The notes beneath the pieces are model-generated. The model was not told the origin of the DNA. It ran no database searches and was given only the letters and a program-made list of their open reading frames with translations. A DNA stretch of 7,840 nucleotides from Winogradskyella sp. (GTDB lineage: Bacteria; Bacteroidota; Bacteroidia; Flavobacteriales; Flavobacteriaceae). The position numbers and the translations under genes are program-made. Positions 1 through 7,670 of this stretch are shown piece by piece; positions within the stretch are counted from its first letter, which is position 1; each line of letters opens with the position of its first letter. The stretch lies in the NCBI GenBank assembly GCA_030149115.1, contig JASBSE010000029.1, positions 1 to 7,840 of the forward strand. The letters are read 5' to 3'.

Positions 1-105
1 CGTTACACATCTAATGTTAATGTTTCTAACTTAGAAAATGGCGTGTATATTCTTCAATTAAACATTGGAGAAAAGACCAAAATAGAACGATTTATTAAGG
101 AGTAA
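1..105 (+). CDS. C-terminal end of a T9SS-sorted secreted protein (5' truncated by window edge)
   Basis: The frame from base 1 is open for 34 codons and stops with TAA at 103-105. The visible peptide contains N-V-S-N-L-E-N-G-V-Y-I-L-Q-L and ends in K-I-E-R-F-I-K-E. This is the typical end of a type A T9SS C-terminal sorting domain: a G-(V/I)-Y-(I/L)-(V/L)-Q-(L/V) strand followed by a short basic tail. In this family the domain directs passage through the outer-membrane T9SS translocon and is then usually removed. The passenger lies outside the window, so its function cannot be told. The tail resembles that of the complete peptidase gene (G-I-Y-L-V-Q-L and K-K-L-I-I-K) only at family level, so there is no ground to call it a third copy. 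A strong terminator follows 23 bases after the stop. Confidence 0.85.
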   Translation, partial: RYTSNVNVSNLENGVYILQLNIGEKTKIERFIKE

Positions 106-128
106 TCTTTTTTATTAGTTTGTTAATT

Positions 129-160
129 AAAGAGCCTGGAATTTTTGTTTCAGGCTCTTT
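129..160 (+). terminator. Rho-independent terminator of the upstream T9SS cargo gene
   Basis: A perfect 10-bp inverted repeat (AAAGAGCCTG at 129-138, CAGGCTCTTT at 151-160) can be extended by a G-U and two A-U pairs, leaving a loop of about 6 bases at 142-147. The T-run 158-162 closes and follows the stem. It lies 23 bases after the stop of the upstream gene. The left arm starts with an A-run, so it could also work weakly on the opposite strand. Confidence 0.85.
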
Positions 161-309
161 TTGTCTTAAGTCATTAATAGTCAAATTTTTACAACATTAA
201 GAGCAATAGCTCTGTGTTTTTCGTCGAATTATCATGCTTTTTATCTGTTATTTTGAAATATTTTATAATATATTAGTCTAACAAATATCCTTTTTTAACC
301 CTTAAGTTA

Positions 310-405
310 ATGACAAAAATTACTTTGATTTCTACTCTAAGCTTCCTGTCCCATTTCTATTTATGGTGCAGAATGATCAAAAAAAGAGAGATAATTAAGG
401 AGTAA
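310..405 (+). pseudogene. Possible decayed secretory leader (31-codon frame, signal peptide remnant)
   Basis: ATG at 310 opens a 31-codon frame ending at TAA 403-405. It begins M-T-K-I-T-L-I-S-T-L-S-F-L-S-H-F-Y-L-W, a basic start plus hydrophobic stretch like a Sec signal peptide. Right after the TGG (Trp) codon at 364-366, the other frame from 369 reads Q-N-D-Q-K-K-R-D-N then stop (396-398). Joining the two frames, as if one base had been lost at 367-368, gives L-W-x-Q-N-D. This matches the W-S-Q-D-R and W-S-Q-N-R cleavage regions of the two downstream peptidases. The original frame ends I-I-K-E-stop, echoing F-I-K-E-stop of the upstream gene, and ATTAAGGAGTAAT is shared by both ends. That could mean a secreted protein gene that lost its middle, but 13 bases of AT-rich similarity may be chance. 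It could instead be a real small membrane peptide, or noncoding. Confidence 0.35.
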
Positions 406-489
406 TTTTCCAGAAAACTTTATGGCTATTTTCATATAAAATAGAATAGGTATTTGTTTAGTTTAGTAAATATTAATTCTTGAAATATT

Positions 490-2730
490 ATGAAAATTAA
501 GCTAATGGTCATCTCATTGGTGATGTCTACAATAGTCTGGTCTCAAGATCGAGTATTGTGGCAAAAACAGAGAACTAATACCAATACTGTTGTAAAGGAA
601 AGTCATTTGTCTTTAAAAGAGTACCACACTTTCAGTCTGAGTTCTCATGCTTTAAAGGAATCTCTAAGCAATGTTATTCAAAGAAGTCAATTTTCAGTTA
701 CTTCAAATACAATTTTATCTTTCCCAAATGCAGAAGGTAAGCTAGAGCGTTTTAGAATAAAGGAAGCTTCTGTAATGCATCCAGATTTACAGGAGCGCTT
801 TCCAGAGATTAGATCTTATGTGGGTCAAGGGGTCGATGATGCGTCTTCAATTTTAAGATTTAGTATGTCTCCTGAAGGCTTTAGTGGAATGATTATATCA
901 CCTAAGGGTAATACATTTATTGAACCTATTTCAACAGGTACAGACAACTATATTGTTTTTAGTCGAGAAAACCGTATTAATTATAATGATGATTTTGAAT
1001 GCGAGGTGTCTGAACAATTAAACCGTAGAGTTACATCAGATTTTATGATGAAAAATGCTGATGATTCTGTTTTAAGAACCTTTCGTTTAGCTGTCTCTGC
1101 TACAGGTGAATATACCCAATATCATGGAGGCACAAAGGCTCAAGCCCTTGCAGCCATTAATACTACAATGACTAGAGTAAATGGTATTTACGAAGTAGAT
1201 TTTAACGTTACGATGGTTTTAATTGCCAATACAGATGATGTTATTTATACTAACACAGGAAGTGATCCGTATGGTAATACCACAGCGAATTATAATTCTG
1301 AATTACAAAGTACATTAACAAGTGTTATTGGCGAAGCTAATTACGATGTGGGCCATTTATTTGCAAATCTTCAGAACAACGGAAATGCGGGCTGCATAGG
1401 ATGTGTTTGTGTCAATGGATCAAAAGGAAGTGGGTGGACATCGCATACTGTCCCAGAAGGGGATCCTTTCGATGTCGATTATGTAGCACACGAGTTAGGG
1501 CACCAATTTGGTGCAAACCATACTTGGACATTTAATGGTAATGAAGGAACAAATGTGCAAATGGAACCAGGTAGTGGTTCAACTATAATGGGCTATGCAG
1601 GTATTACTGGAGCAACAGATGTACAGAGTAACAGTGACCCTTATTTTCATGCTGCTTCGATAGAACAGGTAACAAACTATGTAAAGTCAACGAGTTGTCA
1701 GGTAGATACTAATACCGGTAATTCTGTGCCAGTTGTAAATGCTGGTTCTAACTATACTATCCCAAGAGGAACACCTTTTATTTTGGAAGGTTCTGCAACA
1801 GATGCTGATACCGGAGATGTATTAACGTATTGTTGGGAGCAGTATGATGAGAATAACGCTTCAACTACTTATCCTAGCACAACAGCAACCACAGGAGTTG
1901 CTTTTAGATCTTTCGAACCCACAACTGATACCCATCGTTATTTTCCTAGGTTAGAAACTATAAAAACGGGAACTACATCTTGGCAATGGGAAGTTGTACC
2001 AAATGTGGCAAGAACCTTAAATTTTAGATTAACGGTTAGAGACAACGTAGCAGGTGGAGGAACAAATAATAGTGATGATACTGTAATCACTGTAAATGGA
2101 ACAGCAGGTCCTTTCCTAGTTAATTCTCCAAATACTAATGTAACATGGAATATCGGTGCGACAGAAACAGTAACTTGGGATGTGGCTGGTACAACAGCTA
2201 ATGGTGTAAATGCGGCAAACGTGGACATCTTTTTATCTACAGATGGAGGAGACACATATCCAATTGCGTTAGCTACAGGAGTAACAAACGATGGTTCGCA
2301 TGATATTGTGGTGCCAAATAATCAAGGAAGTCAAAATAGGATTATGGTCAGAGGCTCAAATCATGTATTCTTTGATATTTCTGATTCAGATTTTATCATA
2401 GCACCTTGTAATTTAATTGTTCCGACTGGCTTATCGGCTTCAAATATCAGCTCAAGTACAGCTTCTATAACATGGGATGCTAATGTTGGTGCAACATTCG
2501 ATATTAGATATAGAGAAGTAGGAACAACCCCTTACACTGAAGTTAGTGGTATTACAACTAACACATATGTAATAACGGGTTTAACAGCAACAACTGATTA
2601 TGAAGTTGAAGTAAGAAGTACATGTGATGCTTCGTCTTCAGCATACTCAACTACATTATTGTTTTCTACTAATACCACACCACCTTGTACAGGAACACTT
2701 ATAAATACTTTTCCTTATGTAGAAACTTAT
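490..2730 (+). repeat. Tandem gene duplication, copy 1 (signal peptide to Fn3)
   Basis: This segment is colinear with 5463-7670. Protein identity is highest over the catalytic domain: nine differences in residues 199-404 by hand count. It stays high through the two Ig-like domains and drops at the Fn3 domain after about residue 640. DNA differences in the conserved part are mostly synonymous. For example, the 48 bases coding V-A-H-E-L-G-H through N-H-T-W-T have five differences, all silent. The copies are therefore an old duplication kept by selection, not a recent copy or assembly artefact. Confidence 0.9.
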
Positions 2731-5253
2731 GATTCTGGATTAGGTGATTGGACGCAAGCAAGCGGAGATGATGGTGATTGGATTGTATATAGTGGTCCAA
2801 CGCCTTCAAATGGTAGTGGAACTGGCCCTACAGATGATGTTTCTGGTGGAGGCAACTATTTGTATATTGAGGCTTCAACAAATGGAACATCAGGTGAAAT
2901 AGGCGCTAATGCTACAGCTATATTAGAAAGTCCTTGTTTTGACTTAAGCACAGCAAGCAACCCTTATCTGTCATTCTATAATCACATGTATGGAGCGAAT
3001 ACAGGTAGTTTAACACTCGAAATCACTAATGATGATGGCTCTAACTGGACAACCTTATTTACACAAAGTGGAGATCAAGGAGATCAATGGAACTTTTTTA
3101 ATTTGGATTTAAGTGCATATGATGGACAAACAATTAGATTCAGATTTACTGGTACAACAGGAGGCGGATTTGCCAGCGATATTGCTATAGATCAATTTAG
3201 AATTGGTCCGCAGGTACTAGTATATTGTAACTCTAACGGAAATAGTACTGACGATGAGTACATCTCTAATGTAACTTTAAATGGGGTTAGTAATAACTCT
3301 GGAGTTGGCACAACGAGTACAGGCTATTCTGATTTTACAGGTGTAAGTATAGACTTAGATATAGAAAACACTTATTCTATCTCCATCTCTCCATTTTGGA
3401 CTGGAGGTGCTTTTGATGAAGGGTATGCTGTATGGATAGATTTTAATCAGGACGGAGATTTTGAAGATGTAGGTGAATTGGTATTTTCACAAGCTCCATC
3501 TCAAAATAATCCTGTTTCAGGGAATATTACAATACCTACTGATGCACTTTTTGGTTCAACAAGAATGCGTGTGTCTATGAAGTACAATGCCATCCCTACG
3601 TCTTGTGAATCTTTTGATTATGGTGAGGTAGAGGATTACACTGTAAATATTGGTTTTGATGGCTTATTATACACCAACGATGCTTGGACACCTTATGCAC
3701 CTAATAATACTACAGGTGCTGAAAATGCTTTAGTTGCGGATGGTACAAGTACACTAACCACAGATGTTGAAATAAACAATTTTACCATTAGAGTTGGCGC
3801 AGAAGCAGTAGTGAACGCTACAGGCTCAATTATTATAAATGGAGATGTTGTCAGCGATGGTACATTAACATTAAACTCTGTATCTGATAATTATTCAAGT
3901 TTAATACCAAATGGCACAGTTACAGGCAATGTAAGATACTTTAGACATACAAACAATACTGCAGCTGTTGGTGAAGAAGATGCGAATGATTTAATTGCTC
4001 CTCCAGTTTCCGGTCAAGCATTTAATGTATTTGCAGGTAACAATAGTAATATTGTAAGTAATGGAGGTGGAACACAATACCTATTTGGTCCATTTGATAA
4101 AACAACAAATACGTATCAGTTATATGCTAGTACTGAAACAGCAACATTAGATGCAGGTACTGGATATAGAGCTGCATCTACAGACAATTCTACATTTGAA
4201 TTTGTAGGTACTGTAAATACAACTACTATTGATGTTCCAGTAGTTGTATCTGGACCTAATTATCCTGAATGGAACCTAGTTGGTAATCCATATCCTTCGT
4301 ATATCACTTTAGCAGATTTCTTAGCAGCTAATGGCTCGCAATTGGCATCACCAAGTGTTGGTATATATGGTTATGACGGAGATGCTTCTAATGGTTGGAC
4401 CATCTGGAATCAAGCCTATTCAGATCTAAACCCGAATACTATAATAACGCCTGGACAAGGATTTTTAGTAGCTTCTGTTGCTGGTGGAGGAAATATAAGT
4501 TTTACACCAGCTATGAGAACAATAGGCAACTCTGATGATTTTATTGCAGGTAGAAATAATAATATTTCTTACTTTAAATTAAATCTTACCAATGGCTCTG
4601 ATGTTTACCATTCTGAGTTCTATGTTTCGGACAACGCGTCATTAGGTTTAGACCCAGGTTATGATGCTAGAACTTTTGGAAGTATTGCGCCAAGTTTTAG
4701 TATCTATTCACAATTAGTTGAAGAAAATGATGGAACAGATATGGCTATTCAAGCTATTTCAAATTCCGACATTTCTAATAATGCAATTATTCCTCTGGGT
4801 ATAAACGCAACAGCAGGACAACAGCTAACGATAAGTTTGTCCGATAATATACTACCAAGTGATATCGATATCTATTTAGAAGACAGTCAGAGTAATACAT
4901 TTACACTTCTTAATGATATGGATTATATCTTAACAGCAGCTACAGATTTACAAGGTATAGGTCGTTTTTATTTAAGATTTAGCCAAGGAACTTTAAGTAT
5001 AAATGATACTGGTTTAGATGCAATTCAGGTATTAAGTTTAGATAATCCAAAGCGTATAGTGGTTAAGGGACAAATCCTAGAGTCAACAGAGTTTACTTTA
5101 TACGACATACGAGGAAGAAAAGTACTCACGAGACATTTAGAAGAAGGAACCACGACTAACACTATAAATACATCTCAGTTCACAAAAGGGATTTACTTAG
5201 TACAACTTAAAAACACTAATAGTATAATTTCTAAAAAACTTATTATAAAATAA
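490..5253 (+). CDS. Secreted reprolysin-like zinc metallopeptidase with Ig-like, Fn3, MAM, GEVED and T9SS sorting domains
   Basis: The 1587-residue product is predicted to hydrolyse proteins outside the cell. Residues 1-18 are a Sec signal peptide, probably cut between S18 and Q19 (V-W-S-Q-D). Residues 19 to about 195 are a propeptide with one cysteine, C171, and a basic L-N-R-R site. The catalytic domain, about 196-404, has the metzincin zinc motif H-E-L-G-H-Q-F-G-A-N-H with ligands H334, H338, H344 and base E335, and a Met-turn at M367 (S-T-I-M-G-Y). C302, C305 and C307 form a C-x-x-C-x-C cluster ahead of it, and C403 ends it. Next come two Ig/PKD-like domains (about 413-537 and 541-637), Fn3 (about 641-728), MAM (about 733-906) and GEVED (912-1055, with G-E-V-E-D-Y at 1045-1050). 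A beta-rich region follows (about 1056-1504, with W-N-L-V-G-N-P-Y-P at 1261-1269 and G-Q-G-F at 1322). A type A T9SS sorting domain (about 1505-1587, Y-D-I-R-G-R-K-V and G-I-Y-L-V-Q-L) ends it. The start is the only one that gives a signal peptide. T follows the last zinc His, where adamalysins have D. Substrate is unknown. Confidence 0.93.
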   Translation: MKIKLMVISLVMSTIVWSQDRVLWQKQRTNTNTVVKESHLSLKEYHTFSLSSHALKESLSNVIQRSQFSVTSNTILSFPNAEGKLERFRIKEASVMHPDLQERFPEIRSYVGQGVDDASSILRFSMSPEGFSGMIISPKGNTFIEPISTGTDNYIVFSRENRINYNDDFECEVSEQLNRRVTSDFMMKNADDSVLRTFRLAVSATGEYTQYHGGTKAQALAAINTTMTRVNGIYEVDFNVTMVLIANTDDVIYTNTGSDPYGNTTANYNSELQSTLTSVIGEANYDVGHLFANLQNNGNAGCIGCVCVNGSKGSGWTSHTVPEGDPFDVDYVAHELGHQFGANHTWTFNGNEGTNVQMEPGSGSTIMGYAGITGATDVQSNSDPYFHAASIEQVTNYVKSTSCQVDTNTGNSVPVVNAGSNYTIPRGTPFILEGSATDADTGDVLTYCWEQYDENNASTTYPSTTATTGVAFRSFEPTTDTHRYFPRLETIKTGTTSWQWEVVPNVARTLNFRLTVRDNVAGGGTNNSDDTVITVNGTAGPFLVNSPNTNVTWNIGATETVTWDVAGTTANGVNAANVDIFLSTDGGDTYPIALATGVTNDGSHDIVVPNNQGSQNRIMVRGSNHVFFDISDSDFIIAPCNLIVPTGLSASNISSSTASITWDANVGATFDIRYREVGTTPYTEVSGITTNTYVITGLTATTDYEVEVRSTCDASSSAYSTTLLFSTNTTPPCTGTLINTFPYVETYDSGLGDWTQASGDDGDWIVYSGPTPSNGSGTGPTDDVSGGGNYLYIEASTNGTSGEIGANATAILESPCFDLSTASNPYLSFYNHMYGANTGSLTLEITNDDGSNWTTLFTQSGDQGDQWNFFNLDLSAYDGQTIRFRFTGTTGGGFASDIAIDQFRIGPQVLVYCNSNGNSTDDEYISNVTLNGVSNNSGVGTTSTGYSDFTGVSIDLDIENTYSISISPFWTGGAFDEGYAVWIDFNQDGDFEDVGELVFSQAPSQNNPVSGNITIPTDALFGSTRMRVSMKYNAIPTSCESFDYGEVEDYTVNIGFDGLLYTNDAWTPYAPNNTTGAENALVADGTSTLTTDVEINNFTIRVGAEAVVNATGSIIINGDVVSDGTLTLNSVSDNYSSLIPNGTVTGNVRYFRHTNNTAAVGEEDANDLIAPPVSGQAFNVFAGNNSNIVSNGGGTQYLFGPFDKTTNTYQLYASTETATLDAGTGYRAASTDNSTFEFVGTVNTTTIDVPVVVSGPNYPEWNLVGNPYPSYITLADFLAANGSQLASPSVGIYGYDGDASNGWTIWNQAYSDLNPNTIITPGQGFLVASVAGGGNISFTPAMRTIGNSDDFIAGRNNNISYFKLNLTNGSDVYHSEFYVSDNASLGLDPGYDARTFGSIAPSFSIYSQLVEENDGTDMAIQAISNSDISNNAIIPLGINATAGQQLTISLSDNILPSDIDIYLEDSQSNTFTLLNDMDYILTAATDLQGIGRFYLRFSQGTLSINDTGLDAIQVLSLDNPKRIVVKGQILESTEFTLYDIRGRKVLTRHLEEGTTTNTINTSQFTKGIYLVQLKNTNSIISKKLIIK

Positions 5254-5271
5254 TCTTTTAGAACAGATAAG

Positions 5272-5302
5272 AAAAAGCTCAGGCAGGACGCCTGAGCTTT
5301 TT
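5272..5302 (+). terminator. Rho-independent terminator of the first metallopeptidase gene
   Basis: A perfect 13-bp inverted repeat, AAAAAGCTCAGGC (5272-5284) and GCCTGAGCTTTTT (5290-5302), closes a 5-base loop and runs into a T-tract (5298-5303). It begins 18 bases after the stop codon. The A-run on the left arm makes it nearly symmetric, so it could also stop transcription coming from the right. It separates the two peptidase genes into different transcription units. Confidence 0.9.
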
Positions 5303-5462
5303 TGTTTAAAATCATTAAGTAAATACATTCTTACTTTCAATTACGGTTTTTCCACACATTTTATAATTTAGGATATAAAAATTAACAAATCAAAAATCAC
5401 AAAGCTTTAAAATTATTAATTTGACAAATAAAGCTATTAATTAATCCATTTTTCTCAGCATT
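5303..5462. promoter_or_regulatory. Upstream region of the second metallopeptidase; promoter expected, not located
   Basis: This 160-base AT-rich gap follows a strong terminator, so the second peptidase gene should have its own promoter here. The best candidate for a Bacteroidetes -7 element is TTAATTTG at 5416-5423, about 40 bases before the ATG, which differs from TAnnTTTG at the second base. No TTG at the expected -33 distance was seen. There is no purine-rich Shine-Dalgarno sequence before ATG 5463, which is usual in the phylum. No coding frame or RNA element is evident. Confidence 0.3.
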
Positions 5463-7670
5463 ATGAAAATTAAATTATTGTTGCTCATCGCTATGATGGG
5501 AACAACCATCATGTGGTCTCAAAACAGAGTTTTTTGGGAGAAACAAGCTTCTAATTCTAGTAAGCTTTTAAAGGAAAGTCATCAGACCTTAAAAGAGTTT
5601 CAAACATTTAGTTTGAATTCTCAAGCACTAAAGCAGGCCTTGAACGGGGTTGCTCAACGAAATCAATTTTCGGTAACTTCTAACACAGTTTTATCCTTCC
5701 CAAATTCAGAAGGAAAATTAGAACGATTTTCAATTAAGGAAGCCTCAGTTATGCATCCTAATCTGCAGGAACGTTTTCCAGAGATTAGATCTTATATGGG
5801 TCAGGGAATTGATGATCCTTCATCTATTTTAAGATTTAGTGTCTCTCCAGAGGGTTTTAACGGAATGATTTTGTCTAGTAATGGTAATACTTTTATTGAG
5901 CCTATATCAGGAGGAGTCGATTCTTATATCGTTTTTAATAGAGAAAACCGTATTAATTACAACGATGATTTTGAGTGTGAAGTATCAGAACGAATAAGAA
6001 GAAGAGTATCATCAGATTTCACAATGAAAAATGCAGATGATTCTATTTTAAGAACATATCGTTTAGCAGTATCAGCGACTGGTGAATACACACAGTATCA
6101 TGGTGGTACGGTAGCACAAGCTCTTGCGGCGATCAATACCACAATGACTAGGGTTAACGGTATTTATGAGGCAGATTTTAATGTAACAATGGTATTAATT
6201 GCTAATACCGATAGCGTTATCTACACTAATACAGGAAGTGATCCTTATGGTAATACAACTTCAAACTACAATTCTCAATTACAGAGTACATTAACAAGCG
6301 TTATTGGGGAAGCTAATTATGATGTAGGTCATTTATTTGCAAACCTACAGAATAATGGGAATGCAGGTTGTATAGGTTGTGTTTGTGTTAATGGATCAAA
6401 AGGTAGTGGTTGGACATCACATACAGTTCCAGAAGGAGATCCTTTTGATGTGGATTATGTGGCACACGAGCTAGGTCACCAGTTTGGTGCAAACCATACT
6501 TGGACTTTTGGAGGTAATGAAGGTACAAACGCACAGATGGAGCCAGGTAGTGGTTCAACCATAATGGGTTATGCAGGTATTACAGGTGCGACAGACGTTC
6601 AGAGTAATAGTGACCCATACTTTCATGCGGTTTCAATAGAGCAGGTAACAAATTATATAAAGTCAACAAGTTGTCAAACCAATACAAATACAGGTAACTC
6701 AGTACCTGTAGTTAATGCAGGTTCTAATTATACTATCCCAAGAGGAACACCTTTTGTTTTAGAAGGTTCTGCAACAGATGCTGATTCTGGCGATGTATTA
6801 ACCTATTGTTGGGAGCAATATGATGAAAACAATGCTTCCTCTACCTATCCAAGTACTACAGCAACGACAGGTGTAGCCTTCAGATCTTATGAGCCTACAA
6901 CGGATAATCATCGTTATTTCCCAAGAATGGAAACTATAAAAACCGGATCTACATCTTGGCAGTGGGAAGCTGTGCCGAATGTGGCAAGAACATTAAACTT
7001 CAGATTAACAGTCAGAGATAATGTTGCAGGTGGAGGATCGAATAATAGTGATGACATGGTTGTTTCTGTAAATAGTAGTGCAGGTCCTTTTGTTGTTAAT
7101 TCACCCAATACCAATGTAACATGGAATGCAGGAACGACTCAAACTGTAACTTGGAATGTTGCAGGAACAACAGGTAATGGTGTAAATGCTGCAAACGTAG
7201 ATATCTTTTTATCTACAGATGGAGGTGATACGTATCCAATTACATTGGCTACTGGTGTTACTAATGATGGCTCTCATGATATAGTTGTCCCTAACAATGT
7301 AGGAACACAAAATAGAATAATGGTCAGAGGCTCAAACCATATATTCTTCGATATTTCTAATAGCAATTTCACTATTGCTGGTCAAGTGGTTTGTAATGCG
7401 ACAGTACCAACTGGATTAGCAGCTTCAAACATTGGGTCTAATACAGCAACTTTAAGTTGGAATGCGGTACCTGGAGCATCATATGATTTGCAATACAGAC
7501 AAGTTGGAACAAGTACATGGACGACTTTAAATGTTAATGGTATTTCCTCTAATCTAACGGGCTTAAGTCCATTGACGCAATATGAGGCACAAGTAAGAAG
7601 TGAATGTCCAGATACATCTACATCTGCTTTTAGTGCTATAGTTAATTTTACAACTACGGATGTTCAGCTC
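5463..7670 (+). repeat. Tandem gene duplication, copy 2 (signal peptide to Fn3)
   Basis: Counterpart of 490-2730. The first 14 bases around the start (ATTATGAAAATTAA) match exactly, but similarity does not extend clearly into the upstream gap. The signal peptide is one residue longer and the first 40 or so propeptide residues are clearly diverged. After Fn3 the two copies lose register because the first gene has an extra MAM domain. Similarity resumes, weaker, in the GEVED domain (copy 2 from 7674, copy 1 from 3223). Confidence 0.9.

Larger units (their letters stand above)
106..489. other. Intergenic region of 384 bases
   Basis: It contains the terminator at 129-160, a weak 5-bp hairpin at 200-213 (AGAGC, loop AATA, GCTCT, then GTGTTTTT) and the short frame at 310-405 described separately. 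The rest is very AT-rich. I found no exact match to the Bacteroidetes -7 element TAnnTTTG on the + strand. Near matches with wrong spacing or one mismatch occur (for example TTATTTTG near 248, TTACTTTG near 320 and TATTTG near 452), none good enough to call a promoter. The promoter of the peptidase gene presumably lies somewhere between the first terminator and 489. Confidence 0.6.

Noticed and set aside
200..213. Small hairpin AGAGC-AATA-GCTCT followed by GTGTTTTT
   Set aside because: Only 5 bp of stem in an AT-rich gap, and a strong terminator already lies upstream. It may be chance.
1938..2255. Open frame of 105 codons on the minus strand inside the first peptidase
   Set aside because: It lies wholly antisense to a clearly conserved coding domain, has no recognisable product, and is a shadow of the + strand codon pattern.
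4861..4872. Perfect 12-base palindrome GATATCGATATC
   Set aside because: It lies within coding sequence for S-D-I-D-I-Y and is explained by the codons; no sign of an operator or site role.
5421..5449. TTGACA at 5421-5426 resembling a sigma-70 -35 box before the second peptidase
   Set aside because: No matching -10 hexamer at 16-18 bases, and Bacteroidetes primary sigma factor does not use TTGACA.
6914..7114. Open frame of 66 codons on the minus strand inside the second peptidase, similar to the antisense frame in the first
   Set aside because: The similarity of the two antisense frames is explained by paralogy of the sense genes. The copy here is shortened, which argues against selection on it.
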